Origin: an uncultured Rhodospirillales bacterium
GTDB lineage: Bacteria > Pseudomonadota > Alphaproteobacteria > CALMVH01
Assembly (NCBI GenBank): GCA_937873165.1
Contig: CALMVH010000137.1
Location: 1 to 9,721, forward strand
DNA: 9,721 nt
Reading direction: 5' to 3'
Made by a program: the position numbers and the translations under genes. The notes under the pieces are model-generated. The model did no database searches, was not told the origin of the DNA, and saw only the letters and a list, made by a program, of their open reading frames with translations. Position 1 is the first letter of the stretch. Each line of letters opens with the position of its first letter. Positions 1 through 6,324 of this stretch are shown in pieces.

Positions 1-337
1 GCTTGCATGAGACGTCCTCGAACCGCTTGATCAGGTCGCGCGTCTCGCCCAGCGCGTCCACGACGTTTTCGTGCACGGTCATGGTCTCGTTCAGCTGCGG
101 CTCCTGCGGCAGGTAGCCCACGGTTGCGCCTTCGGCGGCCCAGGCTTCACCGGAAAAATCCTTGTCGAGGCCTGCCATGATCTTCATCAGCGTGGATTTA
201 CCGGCGCCGTTCGGCCCCAGCACCCCGATCTTGGCGCCGGGAAAGAAGCTGAGATACACGCCGTCCAGAACCTTCTTGCCGCCGGGGTAGGCCTTGGACA
301 GGTTCTTCATGACATAGACGTACTGATAGGCGGGCAT
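1..337 (-). CDS. ettA: Energy-dependent translational throttle protein EttA, N-terminal part (cut by window edge)
   Basis: This is the first 112 residues of an ABC-F family ATPase; the rest lies beyond base 1. The start is ATG at 337-335 with a GGAG ribosome site (complement of 345-348) seven bases upstream. The protein opens MPAYQYVYVMKNLSKAYPGG, has a Walker A loop GPNGAGKST at residues 41-49 and a Q-loop region YLPQEPQL at 75-82. These, together with the block SFFPGAKIGVLG, match the first nucleotide-binding domain of EttA rather than Uup or a transporter ATPase. EttA is known to bind the ribosomal E site and gate the first elongation steps according to ATP/ADP level; it has no membrane partner. 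No oddity is seen in the visible part. The second ATPase domain and the arm motif cannot be checked here. Confidence 0.93.
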   Translation of the reverse strand, partial: MPAYQYVYVMKNLSKAYPGGKKVLDGVYLSFFPGAKIGVLGPNGAGKSTLMKIMAGLDKDFSGEAWAAEGATVGYLPQEPQLNETMTVHENVVDALGETRDLIKRFEDVSCK

Positions 338-380
338 GGCAGGGCTCCGGGAAAGGTGCCGCTGATGTAGCCGGTTCGGG

Positions 381-1592
381 CTAGAGTTTCAATTCCCGCC
401 CTGCCGGTGCAAGCGGCGCGGCCGCCAGGCTTTGCAGATAGCCGCGGCCTAGATCCCAACGCAAGGCAATCCCGGCAGCCCGTCTTTGGTCCACCGGGCG
501 CAGCTGGTCCGGTCCGCTGAAGAAGTCCGGCATGCGGGCGGTCATTTCTGTTTTGATCCGGGCGATATCCGCATGCAGAACCAGGTTCGGCTGGGTGCAG
601 GCTATCTGGATAAGCGCGCGCGCCATGGCGAAGGCATATAAGGCACAATCGACATCACGAAGGCGGGGCATAGGATGTAACCCGCGAAACAGCGGAACGC
701 TGCCGTTCTCGGCCATGGAGGACACCGGCGTTTCACCCGCAGGAACCGGGAAAACGGCATCGATGCCCGACCGAAAGCTTGCCTCGAATCGTGGCATGCC
801 CCGTGCGGTATCCATCGAATCGAAGAAAATCAGCCGTTTCGGTGGAAGCGAAGCGCTGCCCTTCATAACGGCCAGCATCGTACCCGTATGCAGCGCGTCG
901 ACCGATACGCCGTAATGGCCATGCTGGCCCGAAAGCACGTAGCAATGCAGGCGGCGGTCACGGCCTGCCGCGTCGGCGGCCGCGTGCCGCAACCCGTCGA
1001 ACACGGTTGCGCTGGCCGGGTTCGAAGTGTGAACGGGCAACAAACCAGTTTGTCCTGAAGCCTCCGCCTCCAGGCGCCGGATCATCACTTCACGGGCTGC
1101 CTGCGCCGAGCGCCGCGACGTGAAATAATCCCCGATCATTTCGTCGCCATACGGCATCGCAACGGTATCGCCCTTGGGCGTGATGCGGCTGAGCCGCGCA
1201 TGCCGGTACGGAACGGGCGTGTCACGGGAAACAGCCAGATTATAGATGCGCTGTTCGTATTTCGAGAAAATCGGCTGGTGCGAAGCCTGGTCGAAGCGGA
1301 CCTGCGAAAGGGGGCGTTCGAGATAGGCTCGCAATCCCGCCTGCTGCAGGAGGGTGGTCAAAGGGCTGGAGGTGTTTGCGAAGTATGTGGCAAGCGCCCC
1401 CATGCGCAGCTCGGCGCGCCCGCTGCCACCGAACGGCCGTAGTGCGCGGATACCCGCAACCCGGAGGCTGCCGCCGAGAAATCGCTGGACCGCCTTGTCG
1501 AATGTCGCTCCATTCGGCCAAGCTTGACGGCAAGCGCCCTCCGGACGCTCCGTGCCATCCTCCAAATTGCTGGAAATGTTGTTTTCAACCAC
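381..1592 (-). CDS. YopJ/HopZ-family (C55) Ser/Thr acetyltransferase-like protein, putative secreted effector
   Basis: 403 residues, GTG start at 1592-1590, supported by GGAGAA (complement of 1601-1606) eight bases upstream; TAG stop at 381-383. The region from about 215 to 395 lines up by eye with YopJ. His226 lies in HYGVSVD (YopJ HFSVIDY around His109). Asp258 lies in RLIFFDSMD (YopJ LILFEPAN, Glu128). Cys316 lies in DVDCALYAFAMARAL (YopJ SSECGIFSFALAKKL, Cys172). It is followed by LHADIARI (YopJ IHEDNIKGI) and a final Y-L-x-S-L segment. The acidic triad member is Asp, as known for PopP2. Family members acetylate Ser/Thr/Lys of host kinases and other host proteins after type III secretion. 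Residues 1-200 are unrecognised, though the polar N-terminus (MVENNISSNLEDG) would suit a secretion signal. No signal peptide or membrane segment is seen. His-to-Asp spacing is 32 residues against 19 in YopJ, so a loop is expanded. GC (about 55-62% in sampled lines) is below the neighbours, consistent with transfer. It ends 43 bases before ettA. The family call is by motif only. Confidence 0.68.
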   Translation of the reverse strand: MVENNISSNLEDGTERPEGACRQAWPNGATFDKAVQRFLGGSLRVAGIRALRPFGGSGRAELRMGALATYFANTSSPLTTLLQQAGLRAYLERPLSQVRFDQASHQPIFSKYEQRIYNLAVSRDTPVPYRHARLSRITPKGDTVAMPYGDEMIGDYFTSRRSAQAAREVMIRRLEAEASGQTGLLPVHTSNPASATVFDGLRHAAADAAGRDRRLHCYVLSGQHGHYGVSVDALHTGTMLAVMKGSASLPPKRLIFFDSMDTARGMPRFEASFRSGIDAVFPVPAGETPVSSMAENGSVPLFRGLHPMPRLRDVDCALYAFAMARALIQIACTQPNLVLHADIARIKTEMTARMPDFFSGPDQLRPVDQRRAAGIALRWDLGRGYLQSLAAAPLAPAGRELKL

Positions 1593-1705
1593 GACCTGAT
1601 TTCTCCGGCAACCTTAGTATCACAGATGCTGACCTTGCAGACAGTTGAAAGCAGAAGCCTTCAGTGAACGAGGCCGTAACGGCTTTTCAGCGCATCCTTG
1701 TATGG

Positions 1706-1732
1706 TTGCACAGCCAAATAACGATTGATAAT
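1706..1732 (+). promoter_or_regulatory. Candidate sigma70-type promoter for the HAD/aminomutase pair
   Basis: TTGCAC (1706-1711) and GATAAT (1727-1732) are separated by 15 bases, shorter than the ideal 17. If used, transcription would start near 1739, leaving a leader of about 110 bases before the ATG at 1848. The HAD gene has no clear Shine-Dalgarno sequence, so this assignment stays tentative. Confidence 0.28.
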
Positions 1733-1734
1733 CG
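1722..1734. repeat. Short perfect palindrome CGATT-GAT-AATCG
   Basis: Five-base inverted arms around a three-base centre, overlapping the candidate -10 hexamer in the divergent spacer. Its position would suit an operator for a small dimeric regulator, but palindromes this short also occur by chance. Confidence 0.3.
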
Positions 1735-1847
1735 CTCCAGCACCCGCCGCATCTCGGGTTAGTCGCAAATTTCCGATCTACTCGGCGTCCTGTCGATCCG
1801 CGAACGGGATGTCTTTCGTGAACTGCGCAGGCAGACTATGAACAGTT

Positions 1848-2426
1848 ATGAAAGCCGTCTTCTTCGATTTCGACGACACGCTGACGCATGGCGACACGCT
1901 GCCGCTGTGGCTGGCTGAACTGCGCGGGTGGCCTTGGACGGCAGCGGCGTATGCGGTGGCAGCCAGCCTCGGCGCGTTCATTCCCGCCCGTGGCGTTTCG
2001 GACCGGCGCGGGCGCATCAAGAGCCTGCTGCTGAAACTGACGGTGCGCGGCATTGCGGCGGACCGGGCGGCACAGGCGGGCACGGCCTTGAGGAACAAGG
2101 TGAGGTGGCGTAGCGAGACGGTGGACGCCTTGCGCCGCCACCACGGCGAAGGCGCCCGGATCGTGGTCGTGACGGGTGCGGCGACGGTCTACCTGCCCGC
2201 GTTGCTTGCCGGGTTGCCGGTCGACGAGGTCTTGGGCACCGAACTGGAAGTCGTCGGCAACCGCCTGACCGGGCGGATCGCGGGGGTGAACTGCGTGCGG
2301 GCCGCCAAGGCCGCAAGGGTCGGGGAATGGCTGGATGCGCACCGGCCCAGCGAAACCTGGGGATACGGCAATGCCCCGCACGACCTGCCAATGCTGGCGC
2401 TGCTCGACTACGCGACCGTGATATGA
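1848..2426 (+). CDS. HAD superfamily subfamily IB phosphatase (PSPase-like)
   Basis: 192 residues. HAD motif I is DFDDTLT (residues 7-13, nucleophile Asp7, general acid Asp9). Motif II is VVTGAA with Thr109 in the usual Ser/Thr position, the motif III lysine is Lys154 in NCVRAAKAARV, and motif IV is GYGNAPHDLPML (172-183) with Asp179. The stretch GTELEVVGNRLTGRIAG is typical of the IB group, which contains phosphoserine-phosphatase-like and other small phosphomonoesterases with a helical cap; the substrate cannot be named from sequence. The protein stops at DYATVI, where relatives usually run on with an N-P stretch and about ten more residues, so the C-terminus is short. Its TGA overlaps the ATG of the next gene (ATGA at 2423-2426), implying translational coupling. 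No strong ribosome site precedes the ATG; the start is chosen because MKAVFFDFDD is the normal HAD opening. Confidence 0.88.
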   Translation: MKAVFFDFDDTLTHGDTLPLWLAELRGWPWTAAAYAVAASLGAFIPARGVSDRRGRIKSLLLKLTVRGIAADRAAQAGTALRNKVRWRSETVDALRRHHGEGARIVVVTGAATVYLPALLAGLPVDEVLGTELEVVGNRLTGRIAGVNCVRAAKAARVGEWLDAHRPSETWGYGNAPHDLPMLALLDYATVI

Positions 2427-3397
2427 GCGCCACTTTTGAAAAGGTTGCGCTGGCCGAAGCCGCGGTATTCGCCGAAGCGATCACGCCGCACCTTGCCTCG
2501 CTGATTGACCCCCACGATCCGAACGATCCGATTGCCCGCCAGTTCCTGTACAGCGCGGCCGAACAAACCATACTGCCGGACGAGTTGGGCGACCCGATCG
2601 GCGACCAGCCGCATTCGCCTGTAAAAGGCGTCGTGCACCGCGAGCCCGACCGGGTGCTGCTGAAGCCGCTGCAGCTGTGCGCCGCGTATTGCCGGTTTTG
2701 CTTTCGCCGCGAACAGATCGGACCCGACCAGGGATTGCTGAGCGATGCCGAGCTTGACGCGGCGCTGGCCTATATCCGCGACACGCCCGCGATCTGGGAG
2801 GTGATCCTGACCGGGGGCGATCCCCTGGTGCTGTCGCCGCGGCGGCTGAAGCACATCGTGGAGGCGCTGTCGGACATTGCGCATGTCGGGGTTATCCGGT
2901 TTCACACGCGCCAGCCGGTCTCGAACCCCGAAGCGGTCACGCCTGCCCTGATCGAGGCATTGCGCAGCCGCAAGGCCGTTTGGGGCGCCATCCACTGCAA
3001 CCATGTGCGCGAGGTAACGCCCGCCACCCGCGCGGCACTGGCGCGGCTGGTGGATGCGGGTATTCCGCTGGTGTCGCAAAGCGTGCTGCTGAAGGGCGTC
3101 AACGACACGGCCGAGGCGCTGGACGCCCTATTCCGCCTGTTCGTGGAACTGCGGATTAAGCCTTATTACCTGCACCACGGCGACCTGGCGCGCGGCACCT
3201 CGCACTTCCGCACCACCATCATGGAGGGCCAGGCGCTCATGCGGACCCTCCGCACGCAGCTGTCGGGCTTGGCACTGCCGCTGTACATGCTGGACATCCC
3301 GGGCGGCGCGGGGAAAGTCCCCGTAGGCCCGCAATACCTGCAGGACGGAACCGTCGAGGATCCAAGAGGCGGGCGGCATCCTTACTCTACAAGCTGA
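2423..3397 (+). CDS. Lysine 2,3-aminomutase-like radical SAM enzyme (KamA/EpmB family)
   Basis: 324 residues starting MSATFEKVAL at an ATG that overlaps the HAD stop. The radical-SAM cluster motif is Cys86-x3-Cys90-x2-Cys93 (CAAYCRFC), followed by the SAM-binding stretch TGGDPLVLSP. The PLP lysine is most likely Lys298 in GGAGKVPVGP, matching the GGGGK-P-V site of clostridial KamA. Family enzymes use a 5'-deoxyadenosyl radical and PLP to move the alpha-amino group of L-lysine to the beta carbon. The length (324) is nearer to EpmB (about 340), which makes the beta-lysine attached to elongation factor P, than to catabolic KamA (about 416). No epmA or efp gene is present in the window, so free-lysine versus EF-P role is open. 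An earlier in-frame start at 2327 would lie inside the HAD gene and is rejected. It probably shares a transcript with the HAD gene. Confidence 0.9.
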   Translation: MSATFEKVALAEAAVFAEAITPHLASLIDPHDPNDPIARQFLYSAAEQTILPDELGDPIGDQPHSPVKGVVHREPDRVLLKPLQLCAAYCRFCFRREQIGPDQGLLSDAELDAALAYIRDTPAIWEVILTGGDPLVLSPRRLKHIVEALSDIAHVGVIRFHTRQPVSNPEAVTPALIEALRSRKAVWGAIHCNHVREVTPATRAALARLVDAGIPLVSQSVLLKGVNDTAEALDALFRLFVELRIKPYYLHHGDLARGTSHFRTTIMEGQALMRTLRTQLSGLALPLYMLDIPGGAGKVPVGPQYLQDGTVEDPRGGRHPYSTS

Positions 3398-3457
3398 GTG
3401 GAGGAACCAAGCCTGCGACCTGCCGTTCGTTTTCCTTGAGATCACAAGGAGAGTTCC

Positions 3458-4471
3458 ATGGATGCCGATACCAGCAACCCCATCTCGCGGCGCACGATGA
3501 TCGGCGGGGTTGGCGTGGGGATTGGACTGGCTGCCGCGACGGGCATTGCCGGACCGGCCCTGGCCCAAGAGCCTGCGCAGGGTTCCAACGCGTCCCTTCA
3601 GGATCCGACCACCAAATACCCGCGCCCGCCATTTCCTGGCCAATCGCAGCCATGGCCGGGCCTCGCCAGCAAGATGGACCCACGCCCCGACCATGGCGAG
3701 ACCAGCTACAAGGGATCGGGGCGGCTGACCGGGCGCAAGGCGCTGATCACCGGCGGCGACTCCGGCATGGGCCGCGCCGCTGCGATCGCCTATGCGCGCG
3801 AGGGCGCCGACGTCGCGATCAACTACCTGCCTGCGGAGGAACCGGACGCGCAGGAGGTGATCGCGCTGATCCGGCAGGCGGGCCGCAAGGGCATCGCGCT
3901 GCCGGGCGACATCCGCGACGAAGCCTTCTGCAACAAGCTGGTGGCCGATGCCGTCGATCAACTGGGCGGGCTCGACATCGTGGTGAACAATGCCGGGCGG
4001 CAACAGGCCAACGCCTCGATCATGGACATCTCGACCGAGCAGTTCGACTGGACGATGAAGACCAACATCTATGCGCCGTTCTGGATCATCAAGGCGGCGC
4101 TGCCGCACCTGAAGCCCGGCGCCACGCTGATCGGCACCACCTCGGAGCAGGCCTACGACCCTTCGGCGGACTTGTACGATTATGCGCAAACGAAAGCGGC
4201 TGTGATGAACTACACCAAGTCGCTGGCAAAGCAGTTGGGGCCGAAAGGCATCCGCGTCAATGCCGTGGCGCCCGGCCCGATCTGGACGCCCCTGCAGGTC
4301 AGCGGCGGCGCCACGCAGGAGAAGCTGAAGCAGTTCGGCGGCAAGACGCCGCTGGGCCGCGCCGGCCAGCCAGCGGAACTCGCCTCGATCTATGTGCAGC
4401 TGGCCGCTGATGATGCCAGCTACGCCAATGGGCAGGTTTACGGCGCGGCAGGCGGAAGCGGCCAGCCCTAA
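3458..4471 (+). CDS. Tat-exported SDR family oxidoreductase (YghA/YhxC-like)
   Basis: 337 residues. AAGGAG at 3446-3451 sits six bases before the ATG. The N-terminus carries a twin-arginine signal: SRRTMIGG with Arg11-Arg12, a hydrophobic stretch to about residue 33, and a likely cleavage after ALA (Ala36). The mature part begins with the DPTTKYPRPPFP...QPWPG extension characteristic of the E. coli YghA group, then a classical Rossmann fold: TGGDSGMG (98-105), NNAG (177-180), catalytic Ser229, Tyr242 and Lys246 (YAQTK), and the VAPGPIWTPLQ loop. All key SDR residues are intact, so an active NAD(P)H-dependent aldehyde or alcohol oxidoreductase is expected; the physiological substrate is unknown. 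Cofactor would have to be loaded before Tat export. It lies 60 bases after the aminomutase with its own strong ribosome site, so it may be a separate unit. Confidence 0.92.
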   Translation: MDADTSNPISRRTMIGGVGVGIGLAAATGIAGPALAQEPAQGSNASLQDPTTKYPRPPFPGQSQPWPGLASKMDPRPDHGETSYKGSGRLTGRKALITGGDSGMGRAAAIAYAREGADVAINYLPAEEPDAQEVIALIRQAGRKGIALPGDIRDEAFCNKLVADAVDQLGGLDIVVNNAGRQQANASIMDISTEQFDWTMKTNIYAPFWIIKAALPHLKPGATLIGTTSEQAYDPSADLYDYAQTKAAVMNYTKSLAKQLGPKGIRVNAVAPGPIWTPLQVSGGATQEKLKQFGGKTPLGRAGQPAELASIYVQLAADDASYANGQVYGAAGGSGQP

Positions 4472-4524
4472 CGACGCGGGAGGTGCCTGCGACAGTAAGA
4501 CCACGCGGGTTTGCCGCCCAGGGT

Positions 4525-4553
4525 TTGCTGCGCGGGAAAGCCTTTGCTATCCT
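4525..4553 (+). promoter_or_regulatory. Candidate promoter giving a leaderless transcript
   Basis: TTGCTG (4525-4530) and TATCCT (4548-4553) are separated by exactly 17 bases. A start site six or seven bases downstream of the -10 would fall on or next to the ATG at 4559, giving a leaderless message. This agrees with the lack of a properly spaced Shine-Dalgarno before that ATG. The -35 overlaps the second copy of an 8-base direct repeat (GGGTTTGC at 4507-4514 and 4521-4528). Confidence 0.4.
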
Positions 4554-4558
4554 CAGGC

Positions 4559-5851
4559 ATGACCGCGACCGGTTCTGCCCGTTCTCAAGGTGATGGATCG
4601 CTGCACATCCTGATAATCGGGGCGAGCGGATTTATCGGCGGTACCATTGCGCGGAAATTGGCTGGGGAAGGGCACGATATCGTGCGCTGTGGCAGGGGTG
4701 AAACGGTCCCTTGCGACTTCACCCGCGATACAGCCGCCGATTGGCTGAAGCGGCTGGAAGGGATTGACGCGGTGATCAACGCCGCCGGCATCATTCGCGG
4801 CGATTTCGAGACGGTACACGCCCGCGGCCCTTCCATCCTGTTCGATGCCTGCCTGACCGCATCCATTCCAACAGTGATCCAGATCTCCGGACTTGGCATG
4901 GATAGCGTGCCGACGCGATTTCTCGATACCAAGGCGCGGGCCGACGATCACCTGTGCCATCTCGCCGCCGGACGAACCGATCTGAACTGGATCGTGCTGC
5001 GTCCATCGCTGGTGATCGGGCGCGGCGGGCAAAGCACCAATCTGTTCGCGGCGCTGGCGGCGCTGCCTGTGCCGCTCGGCATCGGGGATGGAGCGGCGCG
5101 CCTGCAGCCGATCCCTGTCGACGATCTGGCCCGCGCTGTCGCGACGCTGCTTCGCCGCGTTCCACAGGGGCCGATGCGCCTCGATGCGGTCGGACCTGAA
5201 GTCCTGACAACCGGCGAACTGACGGCGTTGTTTCGAAGCTGGCTGGAACTGAAGCCCATCAAGCTCCTGCCTGTACCGTTTAGCCTGCTGCGGCTGATGG
5301 GATATCTTGGCGACCGGTGCCGCCTGGGCAGCCTCACCCGTGAAAGCGTGGCGATCCTGCAGGCCGGCAACACCGCCGACATCACCCCTTTTGCACAGGC
5401 GCTCGGCTGGACGCCCCGTTCGATCCGGGCCGTGCTGCGCGAGACGCCCGCGCTGGCCGCTGACCGGATCGCCGCCCGCCTGTTCTGGCTGCGCGCACCG
5501 TTGCGGCTGGGGCTTGCCACGGTGTGGATCGTCACCGCGATCGTGCCGGCCTTCCTCTATCCCCTGGTCGGCAACCAAGCCATGCTGTCGCGGCTGGGTC
5601 TTTCTGGCGCCTGGGGCTACCTGGCGATTTACAGCGGTGCCGCCGTGGATTTCATGCTGGGGTTGTTGCTGTTGCTTCGCATCCGCCCCGTCGCGACCGG
5701 CTTCGCTCAGATTGCCGTGATGCTGGGCTATACGGTGCTTGCGACCATCGCCCTGCCGTCGCTGTGGGCCCAGCCCTTCGGCCCATTGCTGAAGAACCTG
5801 CCTATCCTGCTGGCGACCCTGATCATGATTATCCTGGAGGCTGAACGGTGA
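4559..5851 (+). CDS. Atypical SDR (NAD(P)-binding epimerase-like) fused to DoxX-like membrane domain
   Basis: 430 residues from ATG 4559; a TTG at 4511 would add 16 non-conserved residues and is less likely. Residues 15-300 form an NAD(P)-binding Rossmann domain: GASGFIG at 21-27, INAAG at 73-77 and VLRPSLVIG around 146-154. The usual catalytic Tyr of the YxxxK pair is replaced by Phe121 (FLDTK, Lys125 kept), as in the NDUFA9-like atypical SDRs, which often bind cofactor without classical dehydrogenase activity. Residues about 316-427 contain four hydrophobic helices (316-336, 354-374, 380-402, 409-427) fitting a DoxX-like domain. The enzyme domain should therefore be tethered to the inner membrane on the cytoplasmic side. 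The stop overlaps the next gene's GTG (GTGA), so the two are coupled. Substrate unknown; quinone- or electron-transfer-related roles are possible but not shown. Confidence 0.88.
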   Translation: MTATGSARSQGDGSLHILIIGASGFIGGTIARKLAGEGHDIVRCGRGETVPCDFTRDTAADWLKRLEGIDAVINAAGIIRGDFETVHARGPSILFDACLTASIPTVIQISGLGMDSVPTRFLDTKARADDHLCHLAAGRTDLNWIVLRPSLVIGRGGQSTNLFAALAALPVPLGIGDGAARLQPIPVDDLARAVATLLRRVPQGPMRLDAVGPEVLTTGELTALFRSWLELKPIKLLPVPFSLLRLMGYLGDRCRLGSLTRESVAILQAGNTADITPFAQALGWTPRSIRAVLRETPALAADRIAARLFWLRAPLRLGLATVWIVTAIVPAFLYPLVGNQAMLSRLGLSGAWGYLAIYSGAAVDFMLGLLLLLRIRPVATGFAQIAVMLGYTVLATIALPSLWAQPFGPLLKNLPILLATLIMIILEAER

Positions 5852-6324
5852 GCTGGTACCTGATCCTGAAGACCATCCATATCCTGAGTTCCACGCTCTT
5901 GTTCGGCACGGGCCTCGGCACCGCTTTCCATGGCTGGATGGCGCAGCGCAGCCGCGATGTCCGCGCCATTTCCGTGGTGAGCCGCAATGTCGTGCTGGCG
6001 GACTGGATCTTCACCGCGCCCGCGGTGGTGGTGCAGCCGGTCACCGGCGTGGCCCTGGCCCTGAACGCGGGGTTTCCGCTGACCAGCGGATGGCTGGTGC
6101 TTGCCATTGTCCTGTATGGAGTCGTGGGTGCTTGCTGGCTGCCGGTCGTCTGGCTGCAAATCCGCATGCACCAGCTGGTCAAACAAGCGCTGGCGGCAGA
6201 TACGCCCCTGCCGACCCTCTATTATCGCTACGCACGCTGGTGGTTCATCCTCGGATGGCCCGCGTTCCTGTGCGTGATCGTGATCTTTTACCTGATGATC
6301 GCAAAGCCGGAGCTGTCGCCATGA
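5848..6324 (+). CDS. DUF2269 family integral membrane protein
   Basis: 158 residues with a GTG start (5848) supported by GGAGG at 5836-5840, seven bases upstream. Four transmembrane segments are evident at about residues 5-25, 53-72, 81-104 and 131-151. The opening WYLILKTIHILSSTLLFGTG and the later YYRYARWWFILGWPAF block are typical of DUF2269. Family function is unknown. Conserved His residues in or near helix 1 (His11, His28) and His108 could be ligands, but that is speculation. It overlaps both neighbours by four bases (GTGA before, ATGA after), so it almost certainly works or is at least made together with the SDR-DoxX and DUF4166 proteins. Confidence 0.88.
   Translation: MSWYLILKTIHILSSTLLFGTGLGTAFHGWMAQRSRDVRAISVVSRNVVLADWIFTAPAVVVQPVTGVALALNAGFPLTSGWLVLAIVLYGVVGACWLPVVWLQIRMHQLVKQALAADTPLPTLYYRYARWWFILGWPAFLCVIVIFYLMIAKPELSP

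Larger units (their letters stand above)
1593..1847. other. Intergenic spacer between divergent genes
   Basis: A 255-base spacer between the divergent GTG of the effector-like gene and the ATG of the HAD gene, visibly richer in A/T than the flanking genes. It must hold promoters for both directions. The only recognisable elements are a sigma70-like pair and a short palindrome around 1706-1734 (listed separately) and the minus-strand ribosome site at 1601-1606. No convincing type III secretion regulatory box, tRNA or small gene was found. Confidence 0.6.

Noticed and set aside
307..648. 113-residue minus-strand frame overlapping ettA and the effector-like gene
   Set aside because: Out of frame with both supported genes and lacking any recognisable motif.
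1752..1840. Plus-strand reading SQISDLLGVLSIRERDVFRELRRQ, reminiscent of a helix-turn-helix fragment
   Set aside because: Too short, interrupted by a TAG just upstream and without a start; it could be a regulator remnant but the similarity is too weak to call.
3128..4504. 458-residue open frame on the minus strand
   Set aside because: It lies antisense to the C-terminal part of the aminomutase and the whole Tat-SDR, both with full family motifs. Its composition is Arg/Gly/Ala-rich, as expected of a shadow frame in high-GC DNA.
4472..4558. Possible rho-independent terminator after the Tat-SDR gene
   Set aside because: The G/C-rich repeats are direct rather than inverted and no T-tract follows a stable stem.
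4553..5578. 341-residue minus-strand open frame
   Set aside because: Antisense to the SDR-DoxX gene; no recognisable domain and shadow-like composition.
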